From assembly GCF_029952445.1 (NCBI RefSeq), contig NZ_JAQPPK010000020.1:1-64000 (forward strand): a stretch of 64,000 nt of DNA. Reading direction: 5' to 3'. The notes beneath the pieces are model-generated. The model searched no databases and was not told the DNA's origin. It was given only the letters and a program-made list of their open reading frames with translations. Positions 8,445 through 17,557 of the stretch are shown here, in pieces; the first letter of the stretch is position 1, and each line of letters opens with the position of its first letter. The position numbers and the translations under genes are program-made. The DNA is from Paenarthrobacter nitroguajacolicus (GTDB lineage: Bacteria; Actinomycetota; Actinomycetes; Actinomycetales; Micrococcaceae).

Positions 8445-9209
8445 TTAGAGCTGCTTCACCAAGGGCTCACCGATATAGTCGCCGTCTTGGATGTAGCGCA
8501 GCGGCCGCCCGGTTTCGATCTCCTCAATTACGTGAGCCATGAGACCGGGCAGGACGGAGAGAACCGCGAACGCCACAGTCTGGTTCGCGGACCAGTCCAA
8601 GTCGCGGCCGATGGCCGCGAGAGCACCGTCGATGTTGATGGGGATGTTTGTCTTGCCCGTCCTGGCAATAAACGCCCGGTTGATCGCTTGGATTTGTTTG
8701 ATTGAGTTACCGTCAAGGCCGAGTTCTTCCGCGAGATCGAACAGGATATCGGCACGGAAGTCACTTGTCTTGTGCGTAGGGTGTCCAAATCCCGGGAGGC
8801 GCTTCTTCTGCGAGACGTACTCTTCGACGACTCGTTCGGCGCCTTCCTCGAACGTTCCGTCGCCACGCAGTTCGTCGGTGTGATCGAGTAGGTGAAAAGA
8901 GTGTTCGGGCGAGAGCGTGTTGCTGCCTGCGGCGAGGATACCTCCGGCGACCGCGGGAATGAATTGCGGGTTCCCGGACGCGATGTACCGAGCGGCGGTG
9001 ATGGTCGAAGCGACGTAGCCGTGGTCGAGGAGACTGTTGAGCACGCCGTCGACCAATCGGGTTTCGGCTTCGTCGGGCAGTCTACCCGTGATCGAGAGGA
9101 AGGCGCCTTGGGTGTAGGTTGCCTTCCTCATGATTTCGGCGAGGGAGTACCCGCGGAGGTTCACGATGCCCTCGGTCACCTCGCTGACGCTGGTGCTGAA
9201 GTAGGCCAT
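8445..9209 (-). CDS. Citrate-synthase-fold protein (citryl-CoA lyase-like)
   Basis: The 254-residue protein is short for citrate synthase (about 370-430) and matches the small-domain citryl-CoA lyase/CitE-independent group. It has LPGFGHPTHKTSDFRA near residues 143-158 (the conserved active-site His) and NIPINIDGALAAIGRDL near 190-206. Such enzymes split or form citryl-CoA-like adducts of an acyl-CoA and a keto acid. The ATG at 9209 (MAYFSTS) follows GGAAGGAAAATAGC, and the ligase stop is 2 bases upstream. In this operon it may carry out an aldol-type C-C cleavage of a branched hydroxyacyl-CoA. That role is inference. Confidence 0.75.
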   Translation of the reverse strand: MAYFSTSVSEVTEGIVNLRGYSLAEIMRKATYTQGAFLSITGRLPDEAETRLVDGVLNSLLDHGYVASTITAARYIASGNPQFIPAVAGGILAAGSNTLSPEHSFHLLDHTDELRGDGTFEEGAERVVEEYVSQKKRLPGFGHPTHKTSDFRADILFDLAEELGLDGNSIKQIQAINRAFIARTGKTNIPINIDGALAAIGRDLDWSANQTVAFAVLSVLPGLMAHVIEEIETGRPLRYIQDGDYIGEPLVKQL

Positions 9210-9210
9210 G

Positions 9211-10779
9211 CTATTTTCCTTCCTGTTCACGTCGTGCATCCGACGTGAGGTCTGTAACGCCGCGGGTGCGCAGCTTGTGCTTTTGGATTTTGCCGGTCGG
9301 GGTCATAGGTAGCTCGTCGACGAACTCGACGTAGCGCGGCACCGCGAACTTCGGCAGCATCGCCGCAGCTCGATCCCTTATCTGATCGGCGGCGAGGGTG
9401 CGGCCTTCTCGGCGGACGATGGCAACCATAACTTCCTGGCCGGCCACTGGATCAGGAATGCCGTAGCATGCCACCAGTTCAACGGCGTCGAGGGTGAGGA
9501 TTGCCTCCTCGACTTCCTTTGCGGAGACGAACTCGCCGAAGCGCCGCATTGCATCATCGACCCGGCCTTCGAACCAAAGGTTCCCATTTTCGTCGAAGCG
9601 TCCCCGGTCACCGGAGTGATACCAGAGATTCCGGCAGGCTGAAACGGTCTTCTCGGGGTTGCCGAAGTAGCCTTGGAACATCGAGAATGGCACGCACGAT
9701 CGAATGCAGATCTCGCCTATTTCCCCAGCGGGCAGCTCGTCGTCCATTTGGTCGCGAATGGTTACTTCGAACTCCGGAATCACCTTTCCGGATGAGCCGA
9801 TGGCCCGTTCGCCGCGCAGGTCCCCCCAGACCGGAATCGTGCCTTCAGTGGAGCCGTATCCATCGATGATGCGCATATCGAAGCGCTGCTCGAGTTCGAG
9901 GTAAAGCTCTTTGGGTACCATCGCGCCATATGCCACACGGATCGTATTCTTCGGGTTTCCTTCCTGGGCGCCGAGTAGCGCGAGCAGCGCACCAACGAAC
10001 ACGAAGACCGTCGCGTGGGCATCGTTCACTTCCTGCCAGAAAGTTGCACGCCGGAATCCTGGAGCGATGAAGACCTCGGCACCAGCGACCACCGCGGCCA
10101 TTACGCCGTAGCCCTGCGCCTGGTTGTGGTGCAGCGGAAGGACCACAAAGATCCGGTCATCCGACTTGATCTCGGCCTGGCGGCGGGCCTGCCAGCCGTT
10201 CATGTAGTGCTGGCCATGCGGGAGGATGACCCCCTTGGCAGGCCCGGTCGAACCGGAGGTGTACATAATCGCAGCGGGATCCGCGCGGGTCACTTCAGGA
10301 AGCTTACCGATCCGACTGGTGCCCAGCTCTGCCAACGACACTGTCTTGAAGGGCGATCCTATGTCTCCGCCTACGATCACGATCGTGGTGAGATCGGGTA
10401 ACTCGTCACGCAACTGGGTGAATTGAGCGATATAGTCCACGTCAACGACGGCAGCGACTGCTCGGGAGTTGCGCATCGCATGCAGAAGCCGTTCGCTGCC
10501 CATTTCGGGGTTTAGTGGCACCTCCACAAGCCCCGCCGTGGCGAGCCCAAACCAAGCCGAGATGAAGTCCGGCCCGTTGTCGAGCATGATCGCAACGCGA
10601 TCTCCTTGGTTGATGCCCAGGCTAAGGAATCCAGACGCGGTACGTTGCGCGCACTCCCAGACTTCGCGGCGGGTCGATTCCCCGCCCCCATGGGCAAGGA
10701 AGACTCGATCCGGATCCTCCGCGGCGTTGCGGGCGAGCAGCGCCGGCAGAGTGCGCAAAGACGGATCGTCCATTTTCAT
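9211..10779 (-). CDS. AMP-forming acyl-CoA synthetase
   Basis: The 522-residue protein is a full-length ANL-superfamily ligase. It has the P-loop IMYTSGSTGPAKGV (about 164-177), the adenine motif GYGSTEG (about 310), the hinge motif WYHSGDRGRFDENGNLWFEGR (about 395-415) and the catalytic lysine in MTPTGKIQKHK (about 500). It converts a carboxylic acid, ATP and CoA to acyl-CoA. The start overlaps the CoA-transferase subunit B stop as ATGA, indicating translational coupling. It probably activates the acid that enters this pathway. Confidence 0.93.
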   Translation of the reverse strand: MKMDDPSLRTLPALLARNAAEDPDRVFLAHGGGESTRREVWECAQRTASGFLSLGINQGDRVAIMLDNGPDFISAWFGLATAGLVEVPLNPEMGSERLLHAMRNSRAVAAVVDVDYIAQFTQLRDELPDLTTIVIVGGDIGSPFKTVSLAELGTSRIGKLPEVTRADPAAIMYTSGSTGPAKGVILPHGQHYMNGWQARRQAEIKSDDRIFVVLPLHHNQAQGYGVMAAVVAGAEVFIAPGFRRATFWQEVNDAHATVFVFVGALLALLGAQEGNPKNTIRVAYGAMVPKELYLELEQRFDMRIIDGYGSTEGTIPVWGDLRGERAIGSSGKVIPEFEVTIRDQMDDELPAGEIGEICIRSCVPFSMFQGYFGNPEKTVSACRNLWYHSGDRGRFDENGNLWFEGRVDDAMRRFGEFVSAKEVEEAILTLDAVELVACYGIPDPVAGQEVMVAIVRREGRTLAADQIRDRAAAMLPKFAVPRYVEFVDELPMTPTGKIQKHKLRTRGVTDLTSDARREQEGK

Positions 10780-11564
10780 CCCCGCAGCGCCCCTTTAGCG
10801 TCGATGCGTGTGCGTAGCAGCACCAGCTCTTCGGCTGTGGGGCCGGCGGTGATTGGCACGTTCTCGGGGACGATGATGCTGAACCCCGTGCTCTCGACGA
10901 CCTTGTCCACAGAGACACCGGGATGAACCGACTTCAGGCGGGCACTGCGCGTTTCTTCGTCGAAGTCGAACACGCACAACGGGGTGATGATCGAGCTGGG
11001 ACCGCCATTGGGAAGCCCCAGGTCCTCACGCAAGTTTTTCTCACCGCGACCGTATCCAAGAGCTGAGATATAGTCGACGCGATCGACGAGGACGCGGGGG
11101 TCATGCGAATTGGTCACCAGATGCCACGTGCCGTTCTGGGCCGTGGCGTTGGTTGTACCGATCGGACCGGGACCGCGGAACTTCAGGTTCTTGTAGTCGG
11201 AGCCGATGCCGATCATGTTCGAGTTGCCGAAGCGGTCGATTTGGATGCCGCCACAGAAGAACACTCCGTTCGCGCGGTGCCGCTGATTGTTCAACAACTG
11301 GTCATGCTGGTAATACGCCTCGGACCACTGCATTGCGCCGACATCGGTGATGAACTCGAACTCCTCGATTACCGGGGTGTCACGTAGGTAGGCCTTGGTC
11401 ATAGCAATCATGACGGTCATATTGGGACCGTGGTGCAGGTGTCCGAGCAGAGCGCCCGCACGTGGGACGGGAAGATTTGCCCCGACCTCGACCCACTGTC
11501 CGTCTTTCAGATCATGGGCAATAGCTGCTGCCATGACCTCTTTTGGGGATGCAGTCTCATTCAT
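10776..11564 (-). CDS. CoA-transferase subunit B (glutaconate CoA-transferase/IpdB type)
   Basis: The 262-residue protein belongs to the CoA-transferase family I beta subunits of the glutaconate CoA-transferase and IpdB group (WVEVGANLPVPRAGALLGHLHHGPN, FFCGGIQIDRFGNSN). In IpdAB the same fold opens a ring by a hydrolytic retro-Claisen reaction in steroid breakdown, rather than moving CoA. The A subunit is encoded 7 bases upstream. Given the absence of a thiolase in the cluster, either a transferase or an IpdAB-like ring-opening role is possible. Confidence 0.85.
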   Translation of the reverse strand: MNETASPKEVMAAAIAHDLKDGQWVEVGANLPVPRAGALLGHLHHGPNMTVMIAMTKAYLRDTPVIEEFEFITDVGAMQWSEAYYQHDQLLNNQRHRANGVFFCGGIQIDRFGNSNMIGIGSDYKNLKFRGPGPIGTTNATAQNGTWHLVTNSHDPRVLVDRVDYISALGYGRGEKNLREDLGLPNGGPSSIITPLCVFDFDEETRSARLKSVHPGVSVDKVVESTGFSIIVPENVPITAGPTAEELVLLRTRIDAKGALRG

Positions 11565-11571
11565 CTCGGCC

Positions 11572-12471
11572 TCAGAACTCGTTCAGGGAGAGCAGCGCGC
11601 GGATGCCGATACGCTCCAGGTAGTCAGCGTGGTCTGCCGGGCCCGTGATGAACTCGGCGATATAGGCGTCGAGCTCGGCACGGTCGCCGGTCTTCAGCCA
11701 CGAGGTGGCCGCTGCGAGGTAGGTGTTGATGTGCTCGGCGTCCGGCACGTAGTACCCGTCGGCCGAGTACGGGTGAGAGCCGTAGGGGGCGCGGATGATG
11801 CCCGTTGCACCGGGAATGCTGGTGCGCAAGGGGTCGGCCTTGATGCGCTCGGGAGACACGACCTTCTCGACAGAGACATAGGTCTTCGTAGCAGCGTTGT
11901 ACATCGAGATGTCGCCGTACCGGGTACCGTTGTGCTGCACGTTGCCGTAGATGTCACTCACTGCAGCGTGCAGGAAGGCGACATCGATGTTGATCGCAGG
12001 AACCGCGATGAGCAGCTCGTCGTTTATAGGGTCCCTGTACTCCTTCAGCCAGGGGTTTACCTTAGGCAGGTCGGTGCCAACGCCAGCCTTCCACGGGTTG
12101 TATGGCACCCGCTGCGCGGAGGCACGCAGCCCTGCGTAGAAGTGCGCCTCGTCAAGCTCGAAAATGTCGATCAGCCCGTCCTGGCCGGCCTTCCGGAAGG
12201 CGGGTCCGATGCCTGCGAAGCCCTCGGCGCCCACATAGGGTGAGATCACGTGAGAGGCCACACCTGCCGCGATAAGCAGATCGGTTTCAAGCCCCGAGGA
12301 TGCGGCGCCGACGACCGTAAGGTCCTTGCGTCCATCCTTGATCAGTTGTCGCACGATGGCCATCGGGTGACCCGAGTTGATGAACCCGCCGATGGCGATA
12401 GTCATGCCGTCTTTGACGGCAGCCGCGGCCTCTTCGACCTCGACGATGCGGGATGCACGTACATCACTCAC
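11572..12471 (-). CDS. CoA-transferase subunit A (glutaconate CoA-transferase/IpdA type)
   Basis: The 299-residue protein has the alpha-subunit features GMTIAIGGFINSGHPMAI (about 21-38), LTVVGAASSGLETDLLI (about 51-67) and VAFLHAAVSDIYGNVQ (about 175-190). I chose the GTG at 12471 because GGAGGTGAAACT precedes it and its TGA-containing overlap (GTGA) with the SDR stop is typical of this operon. The longer frame would add 18 atypical residues. It forms the active heteromer with subunit B. Confidence 0.85.
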   Translation of the reverse strand: MSDVRASRIVEVEEAAAAVKDGMTIAIGGFINSGHPMAIVRQLIKDGRKDLTVVGAASSGLETDLLIAAGVASHVISPYVGAEGFAGIGPAFRKAGQDGLIDIFELDEAHFYAGLRASAQRVPYNPWKAGVGTDLPKVNPWLKEYRDPINDELLIAVPAINIDVAFLHAAVSDIYGNVQHNGTRYGDISMYNAATKTYVSVEKVVSPERIKADPLRTSIPGATGIIRAPYGSHPYSADGYYVPDAEHINTYLAAATSWLKTGDRAELDAYIAEFITGPADHADYLERIGIRALLSLNEF

Positions 12472-13301
12472 AGTTTCACCTCCCATTTCGGAGCTCCGGT
12501 AGTGCGGTAGTCGGTGGAGTACCACTGCGGGTGGCCGTGAATGACCTGTCCGCCGTCGATCGGCACGCTGACGCCGGTGATGAATCCGGCGCTCTCGTTC
12601 GAGGCTAGGAACGCAACCAGCTGGGCGACGTCCTCGGGCGCCCCAAGACGGCCCACGGGCGTGTTAACGCCGAGCACCTCGCGGTGGCTTTCGCCGTTCC
12701 CGCCATTGAGCATCGGCGCGGTCATGCCCGTCTCAACGACGCCAGGCTCGATGGAGTTGACACGAATGCGGTGCGTGCCAAGCTCGGATGCGAGTCCCAC
12801 GGAGAGCATCTTCACTCCGGCCTTTGTGATGCAGTAGGCCCCAAGGAGGTCCGAGTACTGCGACGCACCTGAGGAGGCGTTGAGCACGATGGCTCCCCCA
12901 CCACCCCGCGCAATCATGGTGTTCGCGACCTCGCGTGCGATGTAGTAGGTGCCGTTCAGATTGACGTCAACGTGCCGCTGCCACTCCTTAATCGGTTCGT
13001 TTACAAGCTCGGCCATCTTGCCGTAGCCGGCGTTGGCGAAGAGTGCATCGATGCGTCCGAGTGCGGTAACGACGTCGGCGACGCCCTGACGCACGGTTTC
13101 GAAATCGGTCTGGTTCACAGCCGCGGCGTGCACTTTGGCACCTTCCGCCTCGCAGAGCGAGACCGTCTCGGCCAGGAGCTCTTCGAGCCTGTCGAATACG
13201 GCAACGTCGTATCCTCGTCGAGCGAAGGCGACCGCGGTCGCCTGCCCGATATCTCCCGCGGCGCCAGTGACTAGCGCGACAGGACGTGTCTGTTCGCTCA
13301 T
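12468..13301 (-). CDS. Short-chain dehydrogenase/reductase
   Basis: The 277-residue classical SDR has the NAD(P) motif VTGAAGDIG (about 12-20), NAGYG (about 90), a serine in LNASSGASQYS (about 138) and YCITK as catalytic Tyr-Lys (about 151-155). Asp at the end of beta-2 (VAVFDR) favours NAD. It probably oxidises a hydroxyacyl-CoA or alcohol in the pathway. Its stop overlaps the CoA-transferase A start. Confidence 0.9.
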   Translation of the reverse strand: MSEQTRPVALVTGAAGDIGQATAVAFARRGYDVAVFDRLEELLAETVSLCEAEGAKVHAAAVNQTDFETVRQGVADVVTALGRIDALFANAGYGKMAELVNEPIKEWQRHVDVNLNGTYYIAREVANTMIARGGGGAIVLNASSGASQYSDLLGAYCITKAGVKMLSVGLASELGTHRIRVNSIEPGVVETGMTAPMLNGGNGESHREVLGVNTPVGRLGAPEDVAQLVAFLASNESAGFITGVSVPIDGGQVIHGHPQWYSTDYRTTGAPKWEVKL

Positions 13302-14065
13302 TGTGCGGTATACCCTCCATCGAAATTGAGAACAGCCCCGGTCATGTACCGGGAGGCATCGGATGCCAGGAAGACGAGAGCCGGGCCGATCTCGGCGGGC
13401 TGGCCTACCCTGCCAAGTGGGATCTTGCGCAGCAAGGCCGCGGTCGCGGCCTCATTGGCGAGTACCTCGCCTGGCATATCGGTTGCGAAGTAGCCCGGCG
13501 CCAAAGCATTCACCCGCACATCTTCACGCGCCACTTCGACAGCAAGCGCCTTGGTGAGCCCGACGACGCCCGTCTTACTCGCCACATACGCGGCCTGGCC
13601 GCGCACGCCGATCACGCCAGCCAGCGAGGAAATGTTCACTATTGACGTAGACCGTGTCGTGTTGCGTCTGCGCAGGAACGCCTGCGCCGCTGTGAAGCTG
13701 GCGGTGAGGTTGATATCGACGATGCGCGCCCAGTCCGCATCGGTGACATCGAGTACGGCGGCCTGGTGCGCCTGCGCGGCATTGTTGATAAGCGCATCGA
13801 ACGGGCCGACAGTGTCGGCGAGCTCGCCGAACGCCGACCGTACGGCGTCCGCGTCCGTCATATCGAGAACGCGCGTGTGTACGCACCCACCCGTGGCACG
13901 GATGCGGTCGGCGACTGCTGCCAACTTTTGCTCACGGCGTCCTGTGATGATCACGGTCGCCCCCGCGTCGGCCAGGGCTGAGGCCCCTTCTGCGCCCAGC
14001 CCGCCGGACGCGCCGGTGACGAGCACGATCCGGCCGTCTAGCCGGAAGGCGTCAAGGGCGCTCAC
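13298..14065 (-). CDS. Short-chain dehydrogenase/reductase
   Basis: The 255-residue classical SDR has VTGASGGLG near residue 14, NNAAQ near 92, NISSLAG near 140 and the catalytic YVASK near 157. The GTG at 14065 (VSALDAFRLDGR) is preferred: it overlaps the acyl-CoA dehydrogenase stop as GTGA, while the longer frame is antisense-like junk. It is the second SDR in the operon, and the two probably act on different hydroxyacyl intermediates. Confidence 0.9.
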   Translation of the reverse strand: MSALDAFRLDGRIVLVTGASGGLGAEGASALADAGATVIITGRREQKLAAVADRIRATGGCVHTRVLDMTDADAVRSAFGELADTVGPFDALINNAAQAHQAAVLDVTDADWARIVDINLTASFTAAQAFLRRRNTTRSTSIVNISSLAGVIGVRGQAAYVASKTGVVGLTKALAVEVAREDVRVNALAPGYFATDMPGEVLANEAATAALLRKIPLGRVGQPAEIGPALVFLASDASRYMTGAVLNFDGGYTAQ

Positions 14066-15207
14066 AATCGGATCCCCATCGAGCGCGCGACAACGATCTT
14101 CTGGATTTCGCTGGTGCCGCCGCCAATTTCCAAGTATTTGCAGTCGCGGTAGTGGCGTGACACCGGGTATTCGTCGGTAAAGCCGTAGCCACCGAAGATC
14201 TGCACAGCTTCGCGGGTCGCTGTGCAATAGGCGTCGGTGGCATAGAGCTTGGCGATGGCAGCGATACTCGCAGCATCCGGGTCCTCGGAATCGACCGCGT
14301 CGGCGGCCCGTAGTGCAAGTGCTTCCCCTGCTTCGATCGCGACCCGCATTGTCACAAGCTTGTCAGCGATGAGCTGGTGGCTCGCGATCGGCTTACCGAA
14401 AGTTGTGCGTGCCAGCGAATGTTCCAGACAGCGATCTAGGAGGTCTCGCAATGCGCCGACGGCAAGCGCGGCGAGGAGCATTCGCTCCTTTGCCAGTCCT
14501 GGCGTAACGCCAGACCATCCGCGGTCCACCTCGCCGAGGACGGCGGAGACAGGGACCCTGGCGCTATCGAAAAACACTTCGCAGAGGTCCAGCCCCTTCA
14601 GTCCCATCTTGGAGAGCTTCCGGATTTCTACGCCCGGCTCCTTTGGATCGATGAGGAGCAGGGTGATGCCGTCGTGCTTCTTACCGTCGGTCGACGTACG
14701 CACCGCGGTAATGATCACGTCGGCCACCGCGGCGCCTGTGATGAAGACCTTCGACCCATTCACCACGAAGTCGTCGCCCTCGCGAACGGCGGAAGCGCGG
14801 AGGGCTGCCGCGTCTGAACCCGACCCTGGCTCCGTTAAAGCGAACGCAATGTTCGCGCCTTCGCTAGCACGTGGCAGCCACTCGTCCTTCTGCTCTTGGG
14901 TGCCCATGCGATCGATCGCCTCGGCTCCGAGCACCCAGAGCGAAAAGAAGGCTTGTCCGATCACCAGATTATGACGGGCGAGTGCATCGTGAATCACTAC
15001 GAGATCGCGGGCTGACGCCCCGCCGCCTCCTGCGCTGGCCGGCACCGGGAGTGCCGCCCAGCCCTGAGCTGCGAGTGCGTCCATCACCTCAGCGGGGTAG
15101 CGCGCTTCACGATCGATCTCGGCCGAATACTCGTCTGTGACGATGCTCCTGCAGATCTGATCAATTGCCTTGACCATCAGTTGCTGGTCTTCGGTGGTCG
15201 TTGCCAT
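14062..15207 (-). CDS. Acyl-CoA dehydrogenase
   Basis: The 381-residue protein has the acyl-CoA dehydrogenase signatures AFALTEPGSGSDAAAL (about 121-136) and FGGYGFTDEYPVSRHYRD (about 340-357). The usual YEGTS glutamate near the C-terminus is replaced by Gly (LEIGGGTSEIQ). A Glu in GLAKERMLLA (about 239-248) could serve as base, as in isovaleryl-CoA-dehydrogenase-type enzymes. It introduces a double bond into an acyl-CoA and passes electrons to ETF. The ATG at 15207 follows GAAGAGGAC. This is the first gene of the 12-kb operon. Confidence 0.92.
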   Translation of the reverse strand: MATTTEDQQLMVKAIDQICRSIVTDEYSAEIDREARYPAEVMDALAAQGWAALPVPASAGGGGASARDLVVIHDALARHNLVIGQAFFSLWVLGAEAIDRMGTQEQKDEWLPRASEGANIAFALTEPGSGSDAAALRASAVREGDDFVVNGSKVFITGAAVADVIITAVRTSTDGKKHDGITLLLIDPKEPGVEIRKLSKMGLKGLDLCEVFFDSARVPVSAVLGEVDRGWSGVTPGLAKERMLLAALAVGALRDLLDRCLEHSLARTTFGKPIASHQLIADKLVTMRVAIEAGEALALRAADAVDSEDPDAASIAAIAKLYATDAYCTATREAVQIFGGYGFTDEYPVSRHYRDCKYLEIGGGTSEIQKIVVARSMGIRL

Positions 15208-15251
15208 GGGGTCCTCTTCGACTTCCTGTATGTATCGATACGATTTCATGC

Positions 15252-15270
15252 TTGTCCGACAATTGTCAAG
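15252..15270 (-). promoter_or_regulatory. Operator/promoter of the 12-kb operon
   Basis: TTGTCCGACAA (15252-15262) matches the regulon consensus, followed at once by TTGTCAAG. On the minus strand bases 15269-15264 read TTGACA, a perfect -35 hexamer. A regulator bound here would cover the -35 element. It lies about 45-60 bp upstream of the acyl-CoA dehydrogenase start. Confidence 0.65.
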
Positions 15271-15416
15271 CATTGCAGTTGCGTCGAATGGTTTCATCGA
15301 ATCAGGTATCGTCCTTGAGGAATTCAATCGGCTGACGAGTCTTGAACGCCCTACATCTCCGTCTGAGAGCACATCATGATGGTTCGGTGATTGTCGGTGA
15401 AGGCAATTGATCTAGC

Positions 15417-15427
15417 TTGACAGACAA
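15417..15427 (+). promoter_or_regulatory. Operator/promoter of the SnoaL-like gene
   Basis: TTGACAGACAA differs from the consensus TTGTCNGACAA at one base, and its first six bases form a perfect -35 hexamer for the rightward gene at 15525. With the site at 15252 it makes a divergent, jointly regulated promoter region. Confidence 0.55.
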
Positions 15428-15524
15428 ATGACCAACGCACAGGATGTTGCAAGGAAGCCGCTAGGGGCACTCCCTTTGAATGTGTAAGCCCACGGGCGAC
15501 ACCGGGATCAAACGAGGGAGACGA

Positions 15525-15950
15525 ATGACAGATAAAACCTTCGCTGTGATGCTTCTCCTGCAGCGCTATTTCGCAGGCATTGATTCACGGGATTGGGCTG
15601 CCGTTTCGGACTGCTTCACTGACGACTCGGTCAGTTCATACGGGATGTCAGCCGAACCCTTCTGCGGCGGTGGCGTTGTAGCCGATTTCATCCGCCGCAC
15701 ACTGGAGGGGTGCGACAGCAGCTTGCACGTCCTTGGCAGCTGGTCTTGCAGGGTAAAAGGTGACATCGCTGAGATCGAAAGTCATGCTGTGGCGTCGCTG
15801 CATATTGCTGCAAAGGGCGTGATATCCACCCGCGGGATACGCTACCGTGACCAGGCGCTCCGCATCGGAGACGGTTGGCGCTTTACGGAGCGGATTCACG
15901 AGCCCTTGTGGCAGGTCGATGCACCGGCTGTGGTTCCGAACATCACATGA
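15525..15950 (+). CDS. SnoaL-like (NTF2-fold) protein
   Basis: The 141-residue protein shows the NTF2-like pattern of this group: an N-terminal helix (LLLQRYFAGIDSRDW), then DCFTDDSV, and a C-terminal beta sheet ending RYRDQALRIGDGWRFTERI. Members are isomerases, dehydratases, hydrolases or non-catalytic binding proteins. The ATG at 15525 follows GAGGGAGAC. It is divergent from the 12-kb operon with a shared operator region, so it probably acts on a pathway intermediate. Confidence 0.75.
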   Translation: MTDKTFAVMLLLQRYFAGIDSRDWAAVSDCFTDDSVSSYGMSAEPFCGGGVVADFIRRTLEGCDSSLHVLGSWSCRVKGDIAEIESHAVASLHIAAKGVISTRGIRYRDQALRIGDGWRFTERIHEPLWQVDAPAVVPNIT

Positions 15951-16289
15951 TTTCGGCTAAGGCGGACGTTGAATCTGATGTGCCTGCGGGTGGGCGTCCG
16001 CGGTTATTCCGTCGAATGCCGTCCACTAAGGTGAGCTTCCGTGCCAGGACAGCCTTAGGATCGCCTCGGGGCTGGTCCTGGATTAGTCTGCCCAGCAGCT
16101 GTCTATGTGTTTCCACGGGAGAGTCGGCAGGCTTCAGTGCTGAGCACGCCGACCTTCACTCGGCTTCGTGTTGTGGCTCCTTCTGGGAAACCGAGACAAA
16201 ACGAGTAACTAGCCACAGACCGAGAGTTGGCGGGAGTGGGCGCTTTCGCCTCGGCATTCAATGTCCCGGCCGAATGGACGAAACCACTG
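15951..16289. other. Intergenic region without supported gene
   Basis: This stretch separates the converging SnoaL-like and TauE-like genes. No frame shows recognisable protein features, and I see no strong hairpin or repeat. Confidence 0.4.
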
Positions 16290-17036
16290 TCAGATCTCCC
16301 AGAGCAGCAATGCGCGGACGCCGGTGTACAGGGCGCCGGCGATTGCAAATCCGTATTGCAGCCGCATGGCCGTCCGTGCCGAGGTACGGCGTGCCCCAAA
16401 AGTGCCAATAGCGACGCCGAGAGCAATTGCGATAATCATCGCAGCCGCCGTGGACGGTGGGATATGAGGAAACCAGGATCCCCCTGTGAAGAAGTTGGCG
16501 GTCAGGAACACAGGCGCGGACGCGACAAATATCGGCTGCACAGAGGCGGAGAAGCTCGGCGGTCGCCAGTCGGTGAGCCGGGAGTAGACTGCCAGCGGCG
16601 GCGATCCCATGGCGGAAGATGTCGTAAAGAAGCCCCACAACACTCCTGCGGTCAGCCGCACCATCCGCGTATCCGTCGTGCGGCCGATGGGGAACATGTT
16701 GGCGGCGAACAGAGAGACGATTAGGAGTGCACTGATCGATAACTCAAGCGCCCGCTGGGGCGTGTTGGCGAGTACCCAAGCCCCAGGTACAGCCCCCAGA
16801 ATCCCCCCGACAAGAATTAGGAGAGCGCGGGTCCACTGTACGTGAGCGCGGAGAGACCACAAGACGACGAGACCATTTAGACCGCCGATAACGATGATCG
16901 CTGCAACGGCGTCGCGAGGCCCAAAGACCACAACATAGACCGGGGCAGCGATCAGAGCGAAACCGAGTCCCGTCATGCGGGCAGCTACCGACCCCAGAAG
17001 CGATGCGGCAGCTGGCAGCAATAATTCCCAGGGCAC
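16290..17036 (-). CDS. TauE/SafE-family membrane transporter
   Basis: The 248-residue protein has about eight hydrophobic segments in two halves, with the small-residue motif LGFALIAAPVYV near the N-terminus and LTAGVLWGFFTTSSAMGSPPLAVY in the second half. This matches the TauE/SafE (DUF81) family, which moves sulfite, sulfonates or organic acids across the membrane. It is a single gene between the two catabolic operons. A role in anion export from the pathway is possible but unproven. Confidence 0.8.
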   Translation of the reverse strand: MPWELLLPAAASLLGSVAARMTGLGFALIAAPVYVVVFGPRDAVAAIIVIGGLNGLVVLWSLRAHVQWTRALLILVGGILGAVPGAWVLANTPQRALELSISALLIVSLFAANMFPIGRTTDTRMVRLTAGVLWGFFTTSSAMGSPPLAVYSRLTDWRPPSFSASVQPIFVASAPVFLTANFFTGGSWFPHIPPSTAAAMIIAIALGVAIGTFGARRTSARTAMRLQYGFAIAGALYTGVRALLLWEI

Positions 17037-17557
17037 AGGACTCCTTAGACAGTGTGGCAGCGGCGCCTGCGGTCGTCGACTGACGGGCGGGCGTTATTGG
17101 TCCTTGATACGCATGTGAGCGCAGGAACTACACCGTTACGGCGATTTCCTTCGGGTAACACCTGGACGCCGACGACACTGTCCCGGCGTCACGTCTGCAG
17201 GCAGCGTATGCTCTGTGATGGGCTGGTGGCTGGTGGCTGAATACCCCATCGCTGAAAATCGTGGAGGTTCCAGGCGAAACGAGCTGCGGCACGGTCCGGC
17301 TCCGTTACCGCCTCCGTTCGAATGTGCGTGTGACGCTCACCGGAGGATGGCCGCCTGCCTACGGCCGAGAACTTGAGAAAGAGGGGGTGTGGCCATAACG
17401 TGAAGCGCATCCACTCGCCTGCGGGCGACCCGTTTCAATCCCGCTGCTTGCTCCAAGGTCTGTGCTGTTTCGTCAACGGCGTATCAAACCGGCAAACTAT
17501 CGGTGGCGGTTTGCCGGACCCAAATCTCCAGTCCTTATAACGCTGAGCAGTCTTCTC
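17037..17557. other. Intergenic region without supported gene
   Basis: About 520 bp separate the ferredoxin end from the TauE-like start. Open frames here lack start signals and domain features. I found no clear terminator or repeat. Confidence 0.4.

Noticed and set aside
11395..12243. Long rightward open frame antisense to the CoA-transferase subunits
   Set aside because: It mirrors two real genes and lacks ribosome site and domain motifs.
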